A DNA stretch of 64,000 nt from Acetobacteraceae bacterium (GTDB lineage Bacteria; Pseudomonadota; Alphaproteobacteria; Acetobacterales; Acetobacteraceae). The translations under genes and the position numbers were made by a program. Below are positions 1-11,626 of this stretch, in pieces (position 1 is the stretch's first letter; every line of letters starts with the position of its first letter). The stretch is from assembly GCA_004843345.1 (NCBI GenBank), contig CP039460.1:573501-637500 (forward strand), written 5' to 3'. Under the pieces are notes generated by a model. It saw nothing but the letters and a program-made list of their open reading frames with translations, ran no database searches and was not told the origin of the DNA.

Positions 1-1607
1 CCTACAAGCCACCAATGGGAGAAAAACCGCCCAACAGCACTTGAAGAGACTGCACTCACAAAGCGCCTCTGGCCAAGCCATAAAACAGCGGCCACCGCAA
101 TCCCAGAAAGGGCAATAACCGCAGAGCTTCCTTGCAGAAGCAAGGTTTGGTGAGAGGAAAGCTCAAGTGTTTCTGGCAAGACCCCTTTGAGCGGAAGGAC
201 TATCAAACCGCCTACAAAGGTCGATAAAACCGCCAAAATGCCCAGAGGAAAATATTCCGTAATCGCCTTGCTCGCATGGGCGTGGATTTGCTCCTTGCCA
301 TGAAAGACAATAAAGATCATGCGGAAGGTATAGAGAGAGGTCATAAATGCCCCTGCCAACCCCGCCAGCATTAAGTTGATATGCCCACTTACCATTGCGC
401 CAGCCAAAATTTCATCTTTACTGAAGAAACCAGCGGTTAAGAGGGGCACAGCTGAAAGTGCGCCTCCCCCGACAAGGAAGCAGATATAAATCAACGGAAT
501 GGATTTACGAAGCCCCCCCATCTTGAAAATATCCTGCTCGTGATGGCAAGCCAAAATAACAGAACCTGCGGAAAGGAAAAGCAAAGCTTTAAAGAACGCA
601 TGTGTCATTAAATGGAAGATAGCGCCATCCCATGCCTGTGCGCCCAACGCCATGAACATATAGCCAATCTGACTCATCGTTGAATAAGCCAAAACACGCT
701 TAATATCCGTTTGCACCAGCGCCGCAAAGCCTGACAAAGTCAAGGTCACTGCACCGATAATCCCGACAAGCTCCAAAATTTGAGGCGTCATCAAAAACAG
801 AACATGCGTCCGAGCAATCAAATAAACACCGGCAGTCACCATCGTTGCCGCATGGATCAAGGCAGAAACAGGGGTCGGCCCTGCCATCGCATCTGCGAGC
901 CAGACCTGCAATGGAATCTGTGCTGACTTACCAACAGCACCGCCGAGAAGCATCAACGTCCCCCAGCTCAGCAAAACATCACCGTTCGCAAAATGCTGCG
1001 GCGCTAATTGTGCCATTTCATGGAAATTTAATGTACCAAGGCTTTGATAGAGGATAAACATCCCAAAAGCCAGCAGCACGTCTCCCACACGGGTTACAAT
1101 GAACGCTTTTTGAGCCGCACTGTCGTTTTTAAGTTCTGTATAATAAAACCCAATCAGCAGATAAGAGCAAAGGCCAACCCCTTCCCAACCGAGATACATC
1201 AAAAGCAAATTATCGGCTAAGACCAAGACCAGCATGCTGGCGATAAAAAGATTGGTGTAGGCAAAGAAACGGGAATATCCTTCCTCACCACGCATATAAT
1301 AAGAGGCATAGATGTGGATAAGGAAACCAACGCCCGTAACAATAGAAAGCATTGTCATGGACAGCCCGTCCAACCAGAGGCTGAAATCAATATGGAAATT
1401 GCCAACCGACATCCATGTCCAAAGAAGCACTTCAATCGGCTGATGGCCATGGGTTAGAAATTGGAAATCGGCCAAAGCCGCAACCACGGCAGAACAGCCA
1501 ATCGAACCACAACCAATCAGAGCCGAAACCCTTTCTGATAAACGCCCAGCGGAAAAACTCAATAAGAGAAAACCAATCAGGGGAAATAAAAGCGTTAAAC
1601 CTAACAT
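1..1607 (-). CDS. nuoL: NADH-quinone oxidoreductase subunit L, 3' end missing
   Basis: Membrane proton-pumping (antiporter-like) subunit of respiratory complex I. Translating the minus strand from the ATG at 1607-1605 gives about 535 codons with no stop before the window edge. The protein starts MLGLTLLFPLIGFLLLSF and has many hydrophobic helices. It contains the family segment GGAVGKSAQIPLQVWLADAM, with the Lys and Trp of the discontinuous helix, and then PTPVSALIHAATMV. NuoL proteins are usually about 610-620 residues, so only the C-terminal end (lateral helix region) lies outside. The start is 2 bases after the nuoK stop, with a GGGGGTG ribosome site inside nuoK. This implies tight translational coupling. 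Confidence 0.95.
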   Translation of the reverse strand, partial: MLGLTLLFPLIGFLLLSFSAGRLSERVSALIGCGSIGCSAVVAALADFQFLTHGHQPIEVLLWTWMSVGNFHIDFSLWLDGLSMTMLSIVTGVGFLIHIYASYYMRGEEGYSRFFAYTNLFIASMLVLVLADNLLLMYLGWEGVGLCSYLLIGFYYTELKNDSAAQKAFIVTRVGDVLLAFGMFILYQSLGTLNFHEMAQLAPQHFANGDVLLSWGTLMLLGGAVGKSAQIPLQVWLADAMAGPTPVSALIHAATMVTAGVYLIARTHVLFLMTPQILELVGIIGAVTLTLSGFAALVQTDIKRVLAYSTMSQIGYMFMALGAQAWDGAIFHLMTHAFFKALLFLSAGSVILACHHEQDIFKMGGLRKSIPLIYICFLVGGGALSAVPLLTAGFFSKDEILAGAMVSGHINLMLAGLAGAFMTSLYTFRMIFIVFHGKEQIHAHASKAITEYFPLGILAVLSTFVGGLIVLPLKGVLPETLELSSHQTLLLQGSSAVIALSGIAVAAVLWLGQRRFVSAVSSSAVGRFFSHWWLV

Positions 1608-1609
1608 AT

Positions 1610-1912
1610 TCACCCCCGCAATTCGCTGACAACATCAATATCAAGATGCTGATAGCGGCGATAGAGTTGAAACAAAAGCGCTAAAGCGACACTGGCTTCG
1701 GCAGCGGCAAGTGTCAGCGCCAGAATATACATGACCTGCCCATCTGCCTGCTGCCAGCCACTGCCGACAACGACAAAGGCCAACGCCGCAGAATTGAGCA
1801 TCAATTCAAGGCAAATCAACATAAAAAGAAGATTGCGGCGTATCATCAGACCGAAAAGGCCTAGGCTAAATAAAATTGCGGCCAGAATTAAGCCGTGTCC
1901 CATCGGAATCAT
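1610..1912 (-). CDS. nuoK: NADH-quinone oxidoreductase subunit K
   Basis: Small membrane subunit of complex I, 100 residues, the usual length. Three transmembrane helices are visible. Conserved Glu residues of the proton path lie in helices 2 and 3 ([33 protein letters not shown]). The gene overlaps the nuoJ stop by 4 bases (ATGA) and is followed after 2 bases by nuoL, as expected inside a nuo operon. Confidence 0.96.
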   Translation of the reverse strand: MIPMGHGLILAAILFSLGLFGLMIRRNLLFMLICLELMLNSAALAFVVVGSGWQQADGQVMYILALTLAAAEASVALALLFQLYRRYQHLDIDVVSELRG

Positions 1913-2445
1913 ACCCGCTCCTCCATCTCTACCTTTGTTCCATCGTCCTTACCCAAAAGATTGTCTCGCCCAAGGTGGAAAGCCACAACCATGCCCGCCA
2001 AAAGGAGCATAGAGGCCAACTCCACAACAAAGAGATATTCGCCAAAGAGAGAAAGTCCGACGTCTTTCACGCCAATGACTTCGCCTTCCATGATCTGAGA
2101 ACTCTGCCCAAGGAGCGCAAACACGACCACAGCCAATAAAATCGCTGATAAGATCCCCGGGCCAATCCATAATTTAGGACTAAGCCATGCCTTTTCCTGA
2201 TTTTCCTCAACTTTTCCAAGATTGAGCATCATCACAACAAAGACAAACAAAACCATGATGGCTCCGGCATAGATAATCACTTCCAATGCCCCAGCGAAAT
2301 ATGCGCCCAGAGAAAAGAAAATCCCTGACATGGCTAAAAGCGAAATCAAAAAATATAAAAGCGCACGCACGACATTGGTGGATGTCACCACTCTCAACAC
2401 GGCTAAGATGGCAATAAAAGCGCAACTGTAAAAAGAGAATTCCAT
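1909..2445 (-). CDS. nuoJ: NADH-quinone oxidoreductase subunit J
   Basis: Membrane subunit of complex I, 178 residues, with five hydrophobic helices. The family signature around helix 3 is visible ([20 protein letters not shown]), including the pi-bulge region and conserved Glu and Tyr. The C-terminal tail is polar. It lies between nuoI (10-base gap) and nuoK (4-base overlap). It helps link quinone reduction to proton movement, according to structures of the family. Confidence 0.95.
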   Translation of the reverse strand: MEFSFYSCAFIAILAVLRVVTSTNVVRALLYFLISLLAMSGIFFSLGAYFAGALEVIIYAGAIMVLFVFVVMMLNLGKVEENQEKAWLSPKLWIGPGILSAILLAVVVFALLGQSSQIMEGEVIGVKDVGLSLFGEYLFVVELASMLLLAGMVVAFHLGRDNLLGKDDGTKVEMEERV

Positions 2446-2455
2446 GTCAATCGCC

Positions 2456-2998
2456 TTATGGTAAGAGATCTTTTACGTTGATCGGTTTAGCTTCATTCTC
2501 TGCGTCACCTTTACCTTTGCCGGTAACGGCGACACCGCTCATGTGATAGAAATTATAATCAGGATATTTTCCAGGCCCTGAAATCAAGAGATCTTCTTTC
2601 TCAAACACAAGGTCTTGACGCTTATATTCTCCCAACTCAAAATCCGGTGTCAGCTGAATAGCCATTGTTGGACAAGCCTCTTCACAGAAACCGCAAAAAA
2701 TACAGCGGGAAAAATTAATACGAAAAAACTCTGCATACCAACGCCCGTCTTCTCTTTCTGCTTTTTGAAGAGAAATACAGCTTGCAGGGCAAACCGCAGC
2801 GCACAAGTTACACGCCACACAGCGCTCTTCTCCATTGGGATCAAGTGTCAACGCAATCTTGCCGCGAAAACGTGGAGGAAGGTAAACAGGCTCTTCTGGA
2901 TACATAAGAGTTTCACGTTTTGAAAACGCATTTAAAGCGACAATCCAAATACTGCGAAGCTGTGTGCCAACGCCAACAAGTAATTCTTTAAGTGTCAT
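2456..2998 (-). CDS. nuoI: NADH-quinone oxidoreductase subunit I (two 4Fe-4S clusters)
   Basis: Peripheral-arm subunit that carries clusters N6a and N6b towards the quinone site. It has 180 residues, the same length as the enterobacterial protein. Two CxxCxxCxxxCP motifs are seen: Cys60, 63, 66, 70 and Cys99, 102, 105, 109. The N-terminal amphipathic segment before residue 30 fits its position on the membrane surface. It is 15 bases downstream of nuoH. Confidence 0.96.
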   Translation of the reverse strand: MTLKELLVGVGTQLRSIWIVALNAFSKRETLMYPEEPVYLPPRFRGKIALTLDPNGEERCVACNLCAAVCPASCISLQKAEREDGRWYAEFFRINFSRCIFCGFCEEACPTMAIQLTPDFELGEYKRQDLVFEKEDLLISGPGKYPDYNFYHMSGVAVTGKGKGDAENEAKPINVKDLLP

Positions 2999-3013
2999 TC
3001 TCTTTCTCCCCGC

Positions 3014-3991
3014 CTATTGCGCTTTCCAGAAAATAAGAGCTGCGGTAACAAGGAAGTTTAACAATGTCAGTGGCAGACAGATCCTCCAACCGAAGGACAT
3101 CACCTGATCATAACGTGGCCGAGGCAATGCCGCACGGATAAGAATAAACATAATCATAAAGAAACCTGTTTTAAGGCAGAACCAAAGCCATGCCGGCAAG
3201 AAAGGCCCAAGCCATCCGCCAAAAAACAAGGTCACCATCAAAGCCGAAACGGTCACAATGCCGAGATATTCGCCGACAAAGAACATCCCAAATTTCATAC
3301 CCGAATATTCAAGATGATAACCGTCTGCAATTTCCTGCTCTGTTTCCGGCTGATCAAAAGGATGACGATGGCAGACGGCCATGCCTGCAATGCAAAAAGC
3401 AAAAAAACCAAGAAATTGCGGAATAACATTCCATAAATGGGCTTGGCTTTGAACAATATCAATTAAATTATAAGACCCTGCCTGCGCCACAACCCCTAAA
3501 AGAGCAAGCCCCAAAAAGACCTCATAACTCAATGTCTGAACCGCAGCACGCATTGCGCCTAGCAACGAATATTTATTATTGCTCGACCAGCCTGCAAACA
3601 AGACAGCATAAACTCCGAGCCCTGCAAGCATCAAGAAAAAGAGAAGTCCAATATTTAAATTGGCAACAACAATACTTGACGTCATCGGCACAACAGCAAA
3701 AGCCAACAGTAATCCCGTAAAGGCAATGGCTGGCGCCATGATGAAAATCAAAGGGTCTGCGAATTTTGGCACCCAGTCCTCTTTAAAGAACATCTTCACC
3801 ATATCGGCGACCAGCTGAAGCGAACCGCCCCAGCCAACACGGTTAGGCCCATAGCGGTTCTGAAAAAGTCCCAAAACACGGCGCTCAATAAAGCTCATAA
3901 GCGCACCAACCATGACGACAACCAAGACAATCACAGCGGCTCTTATAATGCTTAATAAAATATCGAGAAAATCTGGTGTCAGCCACTGCAT
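3014..3991 (-). CDS. nuoH: NADH-quinone oxidoreductase subunit H
   Basis: Membrane subunit at the junction of the two arms of complex I; it forms much of the quinone chamber. It has 325 residues and about eight transmembrane helices. The conserved acidic loop is present ([18 protein letters not shown], then [15 protein letters not shown]). The start codon overlaps the nuoG stop region by one base, so the two are coupled. Confidence 0.96.
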   Translation of the reverse strand: MQWLTPDFLDILLSIIRAAVIVLVVVMVGALMSFIERRVLGLFQNRYGPNRVGWGGSLQLVADMVKMFFKEDWVPKFADPLIFIMAPAIAFTGLLLAFAVVPMTSSIVVANLNIGLLFFLMLAGLGVYAVLFAGWSSNNKYSLLGAMRAAVQTLSYEVFLGLALLGVVAQAGSYNLIDIVQSQAHLWNVIPQFLGFFAFCIAGMAVCHRHPFDQPETEQEIADGYHLEYSGMKFGMFFVGEYLGIVTVSALMVTLFFGGWLGPFLPAWLWFCLKTGFFMIMFILIRAALPRPRYDQVMSFGWRICLPLTLLNFLVTAALIFWKAQ

Positions 3992-6768
3992 TATTTCATC
4001 CTCCTCGACAAATCACAATTTTTATAAGCCATTTCTGGCGCTAGCGTTGGATAACCAAGAGGCAAAGCAACCTGTCCTTCGCTCAAATTCTCCGAAAGCG
4101 TAACAGGAAGTTCAAAACGCTTACCCTCATGTTCCAAAGAAAGCATTTCTCCTGCCTTTAAGCCGATCCGATCTGCCTCTTGTCGATTCAAAGATGCAGA
4201 AGCCTTCGACATTCTTTTTTGGAAAACAGGTGAACGCTGGGAAAGCTCTTCGCTGCCAAAAAGCTGATAATCGGGCACAATACGCCATTTCCCAGCGTGA
4301 GGCTGAAACGCAGCTGGAATTTTGGTGAAATAATGCAAGCCTTGTGAAGCCGTTTCAAAGAAACGCTTCCCTGGATCGCCATGGCGCAAATGCCCCCCAA
4401 CTTCATCTTGAAATTTATTCCAAGCCTGTGGAGAGTTCCAGCCTGGCGCCCATGCAAAAGGCACTTCAGAACGTGCGGCGGAAGGCTGGTTATTTCCTTC
4501 CATCGAAAAGGCAAACATACTATCAGGGTCTTGTGGCTGGCGTGGCTCGTGCACACTGATGTCAGCCCGCATGGCTGTACGTCCACTAGAACATTGCGGC
4601 GAACGTGGAAGCTTCTGCCCAAGAATTCTAAAATCGGCGTTTGGCGCAACATCTTTAAGCGCTTTTAATTCAGGAAATTCTGCTGTGAGATTTTCAATCA
4701 CGGCATCAAGCTGTCCCCAATTAACGTCCCCTTTTTCCTTAAAATTACGAATAGCGTAAATCCAGCGCCAGCTTTCCGCCATAACCACAGAAGTATCGTA
4801 AAAAGCAGGATCATAAACTTGGAAGAAACGTTGGGCACGCCCTTCATTATTGACAACTGTGCCATCACCTTCTGCAAAACTTGCCGCAGAAAGAAGATAA
4901 TTGGCCTTATCAGTAATGGCATTCGTTTGATGATCCAGAACAATAATATTTTGAGCTTTCTCAAGCGCCGCATGAACTTTGCCAGAAGAAATATGACGGG
5001 AAAGATCATTTTCTAAAATAATCACCGTATCTGCTGCCCGTGTTTCGAGCTGATTCAGCGCCTCCTCCACAGAGCCGCCTCCGATCATGCCTAAACCAAC
5101 AGAATTAACTTCCTCCGCAACCAAAGCAATGCCAACCTCTGAACCTTTTTCCTTCAGCGCCTTAGCCACATTGGCAGCAGCTTCCAGCACCTCAATCAAA
5201 CCAACTTGCGTGCCTGAAATAATGAGAGGTTTTTTTGCATTCGAAAGCGTTTTTGCAATTTCTTCCGCTTTCTCCTGCAATTCTTGGCTTAGCCCCTCTA
5301 CCGCTGGCGCATTTCCATCAATCGCATGGGCGATAGCAAACCCCAAACGGGCTTGGTCTTCTGCAGGTGCGCAATAATGGAATTTTGCGACATCTTCTAA
5401 ACGGGTTTTATCGGTGTTTGTGACAAAAAGAGGAAAACACTCGCCCTGTGCAACATTTTGGAGCGCCGCTGCTTGCCAATCCGCAATCGGGACAATGGCG
5501 GCTTTGTCACGCTCGCTCATATTTGAAGTATCTCTTACATCAACCCCTTCCATCGACATTTCCTGCGCCTTGCGTTTTAAGGCCTGACGCACTGCCAATG
5601 CCATCCGTGCGCCTGTTTGGGTAATGTCTTCCCCAAGCACCAAAACAGCATCATATGCCTCAATCTCACGCAAAGAAGGTGTCGAAATACCGCCTTCCTT
5701 TAAAATTTTCAGCAATAGATTGAGTTTATCCATTTCTAATTGGGAAAGGCCAGTATAAAAATGGCTAGCGCCAACCAGAGATTTTAACGCTAAATTACTC
5801 TCAAGAGAGGCTCTGGCAGAGCCAATGCCAATCACTTTCTTTGATTGATCCAAAACATTGCTAACTTCTTCAAGCATCAACTCTGCATCAAGCTGGATAG
5901 ACGTCTGAGAGGCACGTTTCTGAGGATGTTTTGGACGATCTTTTAAATTGACATAGCCATAGCCAAAACGCCCACGATCGCAAAGGAAATAATGATTTAG
6001 CGTTCCGTTATAACGATTTTCAATACGGCGTAATTCCCCATAACGCTCGCCCGGACTAATATTACAGCCTAAAGAACATTGCTGGCACACGCTTGGCGCA
6101 AACTGCATATCCCATTTACGGTTATAGCGTTCTGTATGCGTTTTATCGGTAAAAACACCTGTTGGGCAGACTTCAACCAAATTTCCTGAAAATTCACTTT
6201 CCAGCGTGCCATCTTCAACACGCCCAAAATAAACATTATTATGTGCGCCAAAAACCCCAAGATCACTACCGTCCGCATAGTCTTTGTAATAACGAACACA
6301 ACGGTAGCAGGCGATACAGCGATTCATCTGATGCGCCACAAACGGCCCTAAATCCTGATTTTGATGGGTGCGTTTTGAAAAACGGTAACGGCGGAAACTA
6401 TGCCCCGTCATTACCGTCATATCTTGTAAATGACAATTTCCGCCTTCCGCACAGACAGGGCAATCATGCGGATGATTTGTCATAAGCCATTCCACGACAC
6501 TTTTACGGAAAGCAACCGCCTCCTCATCGTCAATGGCAATGACTGAGCCTTCCGCAACTGGCACCATGCAAGACATAACCAAACGGCCACGCTTATCATC
6601 CTTGTCCTTAAACTGCTTCACAGCACACTGCCGACAAGACCCCACGCTTCCCAGCGCAGGATGCCAACAAAAATACGGAATATCCAGCCCTAGAGAGAGA
6701 CAGGCCTGTAAAAGATTCTCCGAACCCTTAACTTCATATTCTTTGCCATCGACGTAAATTGTAGCCAT
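3991..6768 (-). CDS. nuoG: NADH-quinone oxidoreductase subunit G
   Basis: Largest peripheral subunit of complex I, 925 residues. The N-terminal 2Fe-2S ferredoxin domain has Cys34, 45, 48 and 67. The HxxxCxxCxxxxxC site has His99 or His101 with Cys103, 106 and 112. The next 4Fe-4S cluster uses Cys151, 154, 157 and 201. Cys228, 231, 235 and 263 form the additional N7 site (CQQCSLGCN), typical of the enterobacterial form. The rest is a degenerate molybdopterin-oxidoreductase fold. It sits 31 bases after nuoF and ends at the nuoH start. Confidence 0.96.
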   Translation of the reverse strand: MATIYVDGKEYEVKGSENLLQACLSLGLDIPYFCWHPALGSVGSCRQCAVKQFKDKDDKRGRLVMSCMVPVAEGSVIAIDDEEAVAFRKSVVEWLMTNHPHDCPVCAEGGNCHLQDMTVMTGHSFRRYRFSKRTHQNQDLGPFVAHQMNRCIACYRCVRYYKDYADGSDLGVFGAHNNVYFGRVEDGTLESEFSGNLVEVCPTGVFTDKTHTERYNRKWDMQFAPSVCQQCSLGCNISPGERYGELRRIENRYNGTLNHYFLCDRGRFGYGYVNLKDRPKHPQKRASQTSIQLDAELMLEEVSNVLDQSKKVIGIGSARASLESNLALKSLVGASHFYTGLSQLEMDKLNLLLKILKEGGISTPSLREIEAYDAVLVLGEDITQTGARMALAVRQALKRKAQEMSMEGVDVRDTSNMSERDKAAIVPIADWQAAALQNVAQGECFPLFVTNTDKTRLEDVAKFHYCAPAEDQARLGFAIAHAIDGNAPAVEGLSQELQEKAEEIAKTLSNAKKPLIISGTQVGLIEVLEAAANVAKALKEKGSEVGIALVAEEVNSVGLGMIGGGSVEEALNQLETRAADTVIILENDLSRHISSGKVHAALEKAQNIIVLDHQTNAITDKANYLLSAASFAEGDGTVVNNEGRAQRFFQVYDPAFYDTSVVMAESWRWIYAIRNFKEKGDVNWGQLDAVIENLTAEFPELKALKDVAPNADFRILGQKLPRSPQCSSGRTAMRADISVHEPRQPQDPDSMFAFSMEGNNQPSAARSEVPFAWAPGWNSPQAWNKFQDEVGGHLRHGDPGKRFFETASQGLHYFTKIPAAFQPHAGKWRIVPDYQLFGSEELSQRSPVFQKRMSKASASLNRQEADRIGLKAGEMLSLEHEGKRFELPVTLSENLSEGQVALPLGYPTLAPEMAYKNCDLSRRMK

Positions 6769-6799
6769 TTTAGCTTTCTTTCACATTAAAATCGTCAAC

Positions 6800-8146
6800 T
6801 CACCCGAATGTTGGGCTAAAATGATTAGGTTGAATGCCTTTCACAGTCCATGAAGTCTTCGCAGGCTCGGCTTTGATACCTGCCTCGAACTCATGGCGGA
6901 AATATTTCAACGCACTCTGTAACGGCTCAACCGCTCCAGGTGCTAAAGAGCAAAAACTATGCCCCGGTGAAAGACTACGGCAGAGATGTTCAAGTGTCTC
7001 AATATCCCCTTCCTGACCTTCGCCTGCCTCAATGGCACGGAGGATCTGTACACTCCACGGCAAACCATCACGGCAAGGCGTACACCAGCCACAAGATTCA
7101 TGCGCAAAAAATTCCATCAAATTACGGGTTAAAGGCACCATCTCCGTTTTATCATCGACTGCCATAGCTAAGGCCGTTCCAAGACGGCTTCCTGCCTTGC
7201 CAATATCCGCATAGGTCATTGGCGTATCCAAGTGATCTGCCGTCAGGAAATCCGTTGAAGCGCCTCCTGGAAGCCACGCTTTCAATTTCAATCCATCTTT
7301 CATGCCACCAGCATAATCTTCGAGAAGTTCACGGGCAGTAATCCCAAAAGGCAATTCCCAAAGACCCGGATTTTTGACAAGCCCCGAAAAACCCATCAAT
7401 TTTGTGCCGGCATCACTGCATCCTTTAGAAAGGCTCTGATACCACTCCACCCCATTGGCCATAATCTCAGGCACATTACACAAAGTCTCTACGTTATTAA
7501 CGCAGGTTGGCTTTCCCCAAGCCCCAAATTTTGCTGGAAAAGGAGGCTTCGCACGGGGATTGGCTCTCCGCCCTTCCAAAGAGTTAATCAAGGCTGTTTC
7601 TTCGCCACAAATATAACGCCCAGCACCAGTATGTAAGAAAAGCTCAAAATCAAACCCCGTGCCGAAAATATTCTTTCCCAGAAAGCCTTTTTCTCTCGCT
7701 TCAGCCAAAGCACGGTGTATATGCCCAGCCGCCTTAAGATATTCGCCACGCATAAAAATATAGGCACGCTGTGCGCCAATCGCGAAAGCGCTAATCAGCA
7801 TGCCTTCAATCAAAAGATGCGGCAACTGCTCTAAAAGCACCTTATCCTTATAAGTGCCTGGTTCCATTTCATCGGCATTGCACAAAAGGTAACGTCTCTG
7901 CCCTTCATGTCCCTTTGGCATCAAGCTCCATTTTGTTCCTGTGGAGAAACCAGCGCCACCGCGCCCTTTTAACCCAGCATCCTTCACCATTGTAACGATT
8001 TCTGCAGGGGTCTTCGCCGTTAAGGCTTGACGAGCCGCAACATAACCATTTTTCTGCAAATATTCTTCGAAGTAAACGGGCTGGCCATCTTCCCGCAGAC
8101 GCCATGTCAAAGGATGCGTTTCAGGCTTACGAATAATCTGCTTCAT
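6800..8146 (-). CDS. nuoF: NADH-quinone oxidoreductase subunit F (NADH/FMN site)
   Basis: NADH-oxidising flavoprotein subunit, 448 residues. The glycine-rich nucleotide motif [13 protein letters not shown] is at residues 61-73. The FMN/NADH region with [15 protein letters not shown] follows near residue 180. The 4Fe-4S cluster N3 ligands are Cys352, 355, 358 and Cys399. The start overlaps the nuoE stop by 4 bases. Confidence 0.96.
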   Translation of the reverse strand: MKQIIRKPETHPLTWRLREDGQPVYFEEYLQKNGYVAARQALTAKTPAEIVTMVKDAGLKGRGGAGFSTGTKWSLMPKGHEGQRRYLLCNADEMEPGTYKDKVLLEQLPHLLIEGMLISAFAIGAQRAYIFMRGEYLKAAGHIHRALAEAREKGFLGKNIFGTGFDFELFLHTGAGRYICGEETALINSLEGRRANPRAKPPFPAKFGAWGKPTCVNNVETLCNVPEIMANGVEWYQSLSKGCSDAGTKLMGFSGLVKNPGLWELPFGITARELLEDYAGGMKDGLKLKAWLPGGASTDFLTADHLDTPMTYADIGKAGSRLGTALAMAVDDKTEMVPLTRNLMEFFAHESCGWCTPCRDGLPWSVQILRAIEAGEGQEGDIETLEHLCRSLSPGHSFCSLAPGAVEPLQSALKYFRHEFEAGIKAEPAKTSWTVKGIQPNHFSPTFG

Positions 8147-8643
8147 GGATAAGCCTCCAAAAGAGCGGGAATAGCATCAGGTGTTAAACGGCTGTGAAGA
8201 CATTCATCAATCATCACGCTTGGCCCACGATCACAGTCTCCTAAACAGCAAACAGGTAAAAGCGTGAAACGCCCATCTGGCGTTGTCTGACCAGGCTTAA
8301 TCTTCAAAAGCTTTATCAAAGCCTCCTCTAAGCCTCGATACCCCGTGATATGACAAACCACATCATTGCAATAACGGATAATATGACGGCCTACGGGCTG
8401 GCGGAAAATCTGACTGTAAAACGTCGCCACCCCTTCCACATCGCTTGCAGGGATTTTTAGAATTTCTGCAATCGCATAAATCGCCCCATCAGGCACCCAG
8501 CCACGCTCTTTCTGAACAATTTTCAGCGCTTCAATCGAAGCCGATCTTGGGTGTTCATAATGCCCCATTTCATGCTCTATGAGCTCACGCTCTGTGGCGG
8601 TTAATTCAAAAGCCTCGCTTTGCATTTTAGAAGGTTCCTGCAT
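8143..8643 (-). CDS. nuoE: NADH-quinone oxidoreductase subunit E (2Fe-2S)
   Basis: Thioredoxin-fold subunit carrying cluster N1a, 166 residues from the chosen start. Ligands are Cys92 and Cys97 (RYCNDVVCH), then the [10 protein letters not shown] segment at 131-140 (Cys133 and Cys137). A longer reading frame begins at 8694 but would run 50 bases into nuoCD. The ATG at 8643 is one base after the nuoCD stop and gives the usual length, so I chose it. Confidence 0.94.
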   Translation of the reverse strand: MQEPSKMQSEAFELTATERELIEHEMGHYEHPRSASIEALKIVQKERGWVPDGAIYAIAEILKIPASDVEGVATFYSQIFRQPVGRHIIRYCNDVVCHITGYRGLEEALIKLLKIKPGQTTPDGRFTLLPVCCLGDCDRGPSVMIDECLHSRLTPDAIPALLEAYP

Positions 8644-8644
8644 C

Positions 8645-10438
8645 TTAACGATCCACATCTGACATAACGAAATCAATACTTCCCAAATACACAATCAAAT
8701 CAGGCAAAATACTGCCCCGAATTGTCGCTGGAATTTGCTGCAAATGGGGGAAACTCGGTGTCCGAATACGGGTTCGGTAGCTCATCGTCCCTCCATCACT
8801 CGTAAGATAATAACCGTTAGCGCCCTTTGTTGCCTCAATCATCTGAAAAGATTCATTTGCAGGCATTACAGGCCCCCATGAAGAATGAAGGAAGTGTGTA
8901 ATCATCGTTTCAATATCACGCAATGTCCGCTCTTTTGGCGGTGGTGTTGTCAAAGGATGATCCGCCTTAAAGGGGCCTTCAGGCATATTATTTAGGCACT
9001 GCTCAAGAATACGCATGCTCTGATACATTTCCTCAACCTTGAGCATCACTCTCGTATAGCAGTCACTCACACCGCCACCAATCGGCACGTCAAAATCGAA
9101 ATTCTCATATCCAGAATAAGGGCGTGCCTTACGCACATCAAAATCAATCCCCGTTGCCCTTAATCCAGCACCTGTAACGCCCCATTCTACGGCTTCACTT
9201 GCCGTATAGGCCGCAACACCTTGGGAACGCGCCTTAAGAACAGAGTTCTCCATCGCCGCTTTCACATAGACTTTTAAGCGCTTTGGCAGCCAATCTAAAA
9301 ATTCCCGCAGCAATTTATCCCAACCTTGGGGCAAGTCATGCGCCACACCGCCAATACGGAACCATGCCGGATGCATACGGAAACCCGTAATCGCCTCCAC
9401 CACATCATAAACTTTCTGACGATCCGTAAAGGCAAGAAAAACAGGCGTCATACCGCCAACGTCTTGAATAAAAGTGGAAAGATACAAGAGGTGGCTATTG
9501 ATACGGAAAAGCTCTGAAAGCATCACCCTGATCGTTTTCACACGGTCTGGAACAGCAATCCCTGCCAATTTTTCAACTGCTAAAACATAAGGCATTTCAT
9601 TGACGCAACCGCCAAGATATTCCACACGGTCTGTATATGGAATATAGCTGTGCCAAGACTGGCGCTCCCCCATTTTCTCTGCACCGCGATGGTGATAGCC
9701 AATATCTGGCACACAATCGACAATTTCTTCCCCATCAAGCTGCAGAACAATTCGGAAAGCTCCGTGCGCAGAAGGATGGTTCGGACCGAAATTAAGGAAC
9801 ATGAAATCTTCATGCGCCGTTTGACGCTTCATTCCCCAATCTTCTGGCTTAAAGGTCAAAGATTCCATCTCAAGCGCTTCTTTCGCCTTCGTAAGCTCGA
9901 AAGGATCAAATTCCGTTGCTCTGGCAGGATATTCTTTACGAAGCGGATGCCCCTTCCACGTCTTAGGCATCATAATACGGGTTAAATGGGGATGATTTTC
10001 AAAAACAATCCCAAACATTTCCCAAGTTTCCCGCTCATACCAATTTGCATTCGGGAAAAGCCCTGTGAGAGTTGACAGACGAAGATCTTCATCTTTCAAG
10101 GCCACCTTGATCATGACATCTCTGTTTCGCCCTAAGGACATAAACTGATAAAAAACCGTAAAATCTGCCTCTGGCAATCCCTCACGATGCGTCCGCAGGC
10201 GCTCATCCACGCCATGCAAATCAAAAAGCATCGAATAAGGATTAGGCAAATTTTTCAGAAATGCTACAATTTCGAGAAGCTTCGCACGAGGAACCCAAAG
10301 AACAGGCATACCCATACGGGTTGGCTGAACCGTAAAGGAATCCTCTCCAAAACGCTGACGCAATTCGCTGACGACGGGATCTGTCACATGATCTCTTGTC
10401 TGAAACGCCATAGAATCTTGAACCCTTACATCGACCAT
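8645..10438 (-). CDS. nuoC: NADH-quinone oxidoreductase subunits C and D, fused
   Basis: Fused NuoCD, 597 residues. The N-terminal 190 or so form the 30-kDa NuoC domain ([34 protein letters not shown]). The remainder is the 49-kDa NuoD domain with the quinone-site His/Tyr region ([19 protein letters not shown]) and the C-terminal [18 protein letters not shown] and [12 protein letters not shown]. Fusion is the enterobacterial arrangement; most alphaproteobacteria keep separate nuoC and nuoD. An alternative start is the ATG at 10411. Confidence 0.96.
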   Translation of the reverse strand: MVDVRVQDSMAFQTRDHVTDPVVSELRQRFGEDSFTVQPTRMGMPVLWVPRAKLLEIVAFLKNLPNPYSMLFDLHGVDERLRTHREGLPEADFTVFYQFMSLGRNRDVMIKVALKDEDLRLSTLTGLFPNANWYERETWEMFGIVFENHPHLTRIMMPKTWKGHPLRKEYPARATEFDPFELTKAKEALEMESLTFKPEDWGMKRQTAHEDFMFLNFGPNHPSAHGAFRIVLQLDGEEIVDCVPDIGYHHRGAEKMGERQSWHSYIPYTDRVEYLGGCVNEMPYVLAVEKLAGIAVPDRVKTIRVMLSELFRINSHLLYLSTFIQDVGGMTPVFLAFTDRQKVYDVVEAITGFRMHPAWFRIGGVAHDLPQGWDKLLREFLDWLPKRLKVYVKAAMENSVLKARSQGVAAYTASEAVEWGVTGAGLRATGIDFDVRKARPYSGYENFDFDVPIGGGVSDCYTRVMLKVEEMYQSMRILEQCLNNMPEGPFKADHPLTTPPPKERTLRDIETMITHFLHSSWGPVMPANESFQMIEATKGANGYYLTSDGGTMSYRTRIRTPSFPHLQQIPATIRGSILPDLIVYLGSIDFVMSDVDR

Positions 10439-10505
10439 ATCATCTGCACCATTTAAAAATTGACGGTTACGGCTCGGCTACCTTTGTTATTGCCACCCCA
10501 TAAAA

Positions 10506-11180
10506 CTAAATCGTATCAGCTGTTCTCAAATCTTTGACGGCGGCACGCTCATCATGTTTGCGTGATTTTTCCGACTGCATATTAGCACGGTAAACCCCTT
10601 GCTCCCCCACTACCCAAGAAAGCGGACGGCGCTCCTTCCCAACAGAATCTCGCAGCAAAAGCAAAGCCTGCAAATAAGCCTCAGGGCGTGGCGGACATCC
10701 AGGAATATAGACATCCACAGGTAAAAACTTATCAACCCCCTGCACCACAGAATAAATATCGTACATACCACCCGAATTGGCGCAAGAGCCCATCGAAATG
10801 ACCCATTTCGGCTCAACCATCTGATCATAAAGGCGCTGGACAACAGGCGCCATTTTTGTGAAACACGTCCCTGCAATCACCATCAAATCCGCCTGACGTG
10901 GAGAGGTTCGCATCACCTCCGCACCAAAACGAGCCACATCATGCACAGATGTAAAGGAGGTTGTCATTTCAACGTAACAACAAGAAAGACCAAAATTGTA
11001 AGGCCAAATAGAGTTCTTTCGGCTCCAATTCGCCATGGAGTGAAGCACCTGCTCCAGCTTACCCATAAAAACATTCTTATGAACAGCTTCCTCTATCGGA
11101 TCTTTAACAATCTGCTGATCTTGAAGGGGATAACGGTCATTCGGGCCGTCTAGCTCTGCTCTGGTGAGGGTGTAATCCAT
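10506..11180 (-). CDS. nuoB: NADH-quinone oxidoreductase subunit B (cluster N2)
   Basis: Binds 4Fe-4S cluster N2, the final electron donor to quinone. It has 224 residues, with the tandem cysteines 67-68 in [11 protein letters not shown], then [10 protein letters not shown] and the last ligand in [11 protein letters not shown]. The N-terminus (MDYTLTR...NDRYPLQ) and the tail ([20 protein letters not shown]) match the enterobacterial type. It is 2 bases after nuoA. Confidence 0.96.
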   Translation of the reverse strand: MDYTLTRAELDGPNDRYPLQDQQIVKDPIEEAVHKNVFMGKLEQVLHSMANWSRKNSIWPYNFGLSCCYVEMTTSFTSVHDVARFGAEVMRTSPRQADLMVIAGTCFTKMAPVVQRLYDQMVEPKWVISMGSCANSGGMYDIYSVVQGVDKFLPVDVYIPGCPPRPEAYLQALLLLRDSVGKERRPLSWVVGEQGVYRANMQSEKSRKHDERAAVKDLRTADTI

Positions 11181-11182
11181 AA

Positions 11183-11626
11183 TTAATGCCTCGAAACCTT
11201 AATCTCTTCTTTGTTTTGAAGGGTACGGCGAGAACGAGCTGGAATCCAATCCAAAACGCCAATCCGCATGAGATACACTAAGCCCGCCAGCAAAAGAAGG
11301 ATGAACGCCACCCCCTCGACAAAGCCAGCGGCATCAATTTCCCTAAGAGAAACCGCCCAAGCATAAAGATAAAGAATCTCCGCATCAACAATAACGAAGA
11401 TCATTGCGATTAAATAAAATTTTGCTGAAAAACGGAGACGGGCGGTCCCAACAGGATCTATCCCAGATTCAAAAGGAACATGCTTTGCTCTCGCCCTTGC
11501 ACGCCCTCCGACAAGCCATCCACCTAAAAGCATAATCCCTGCTAATAGGAGCGATAGAATACAGAAAACAGCAAACCCCCAGTTATGGGCCAGAATCTGA
11601 GCCTGATGAGATACCAACATACGCAT
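11183..11626 (-). CDS. nuoA: NADH-quinone oxidoreductase subunit A, first gene of the operon
   Basis: Small membrane subunit of complex I, 147 residues, with three transmembrane helices. The conserved loop after helix 1 is present ([22 protein letters not shown]) and the acidic helix 2 reads [14 protein letters not shown]. The C-terminal [12 protein letters not shown] extension resembles enterobacterial NuoA. It is first in the minus-strand operon, with a 356-base gene-free region upstream. Confidence 0.95.
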   Translation of the reverse strand: MRMLVSHQAQILAHNWGFAVFCILSLLLAGIMLLGGWLVGGRARARAKHVPFESGIDPVGTARLRFSAKFYLIAMIFVIVDAEILYLYAWAVSLREIDAAGFVEGVAFILLLLAGLVYLMRIGVLDWIPARSRRTLQNKEEIKVSRH

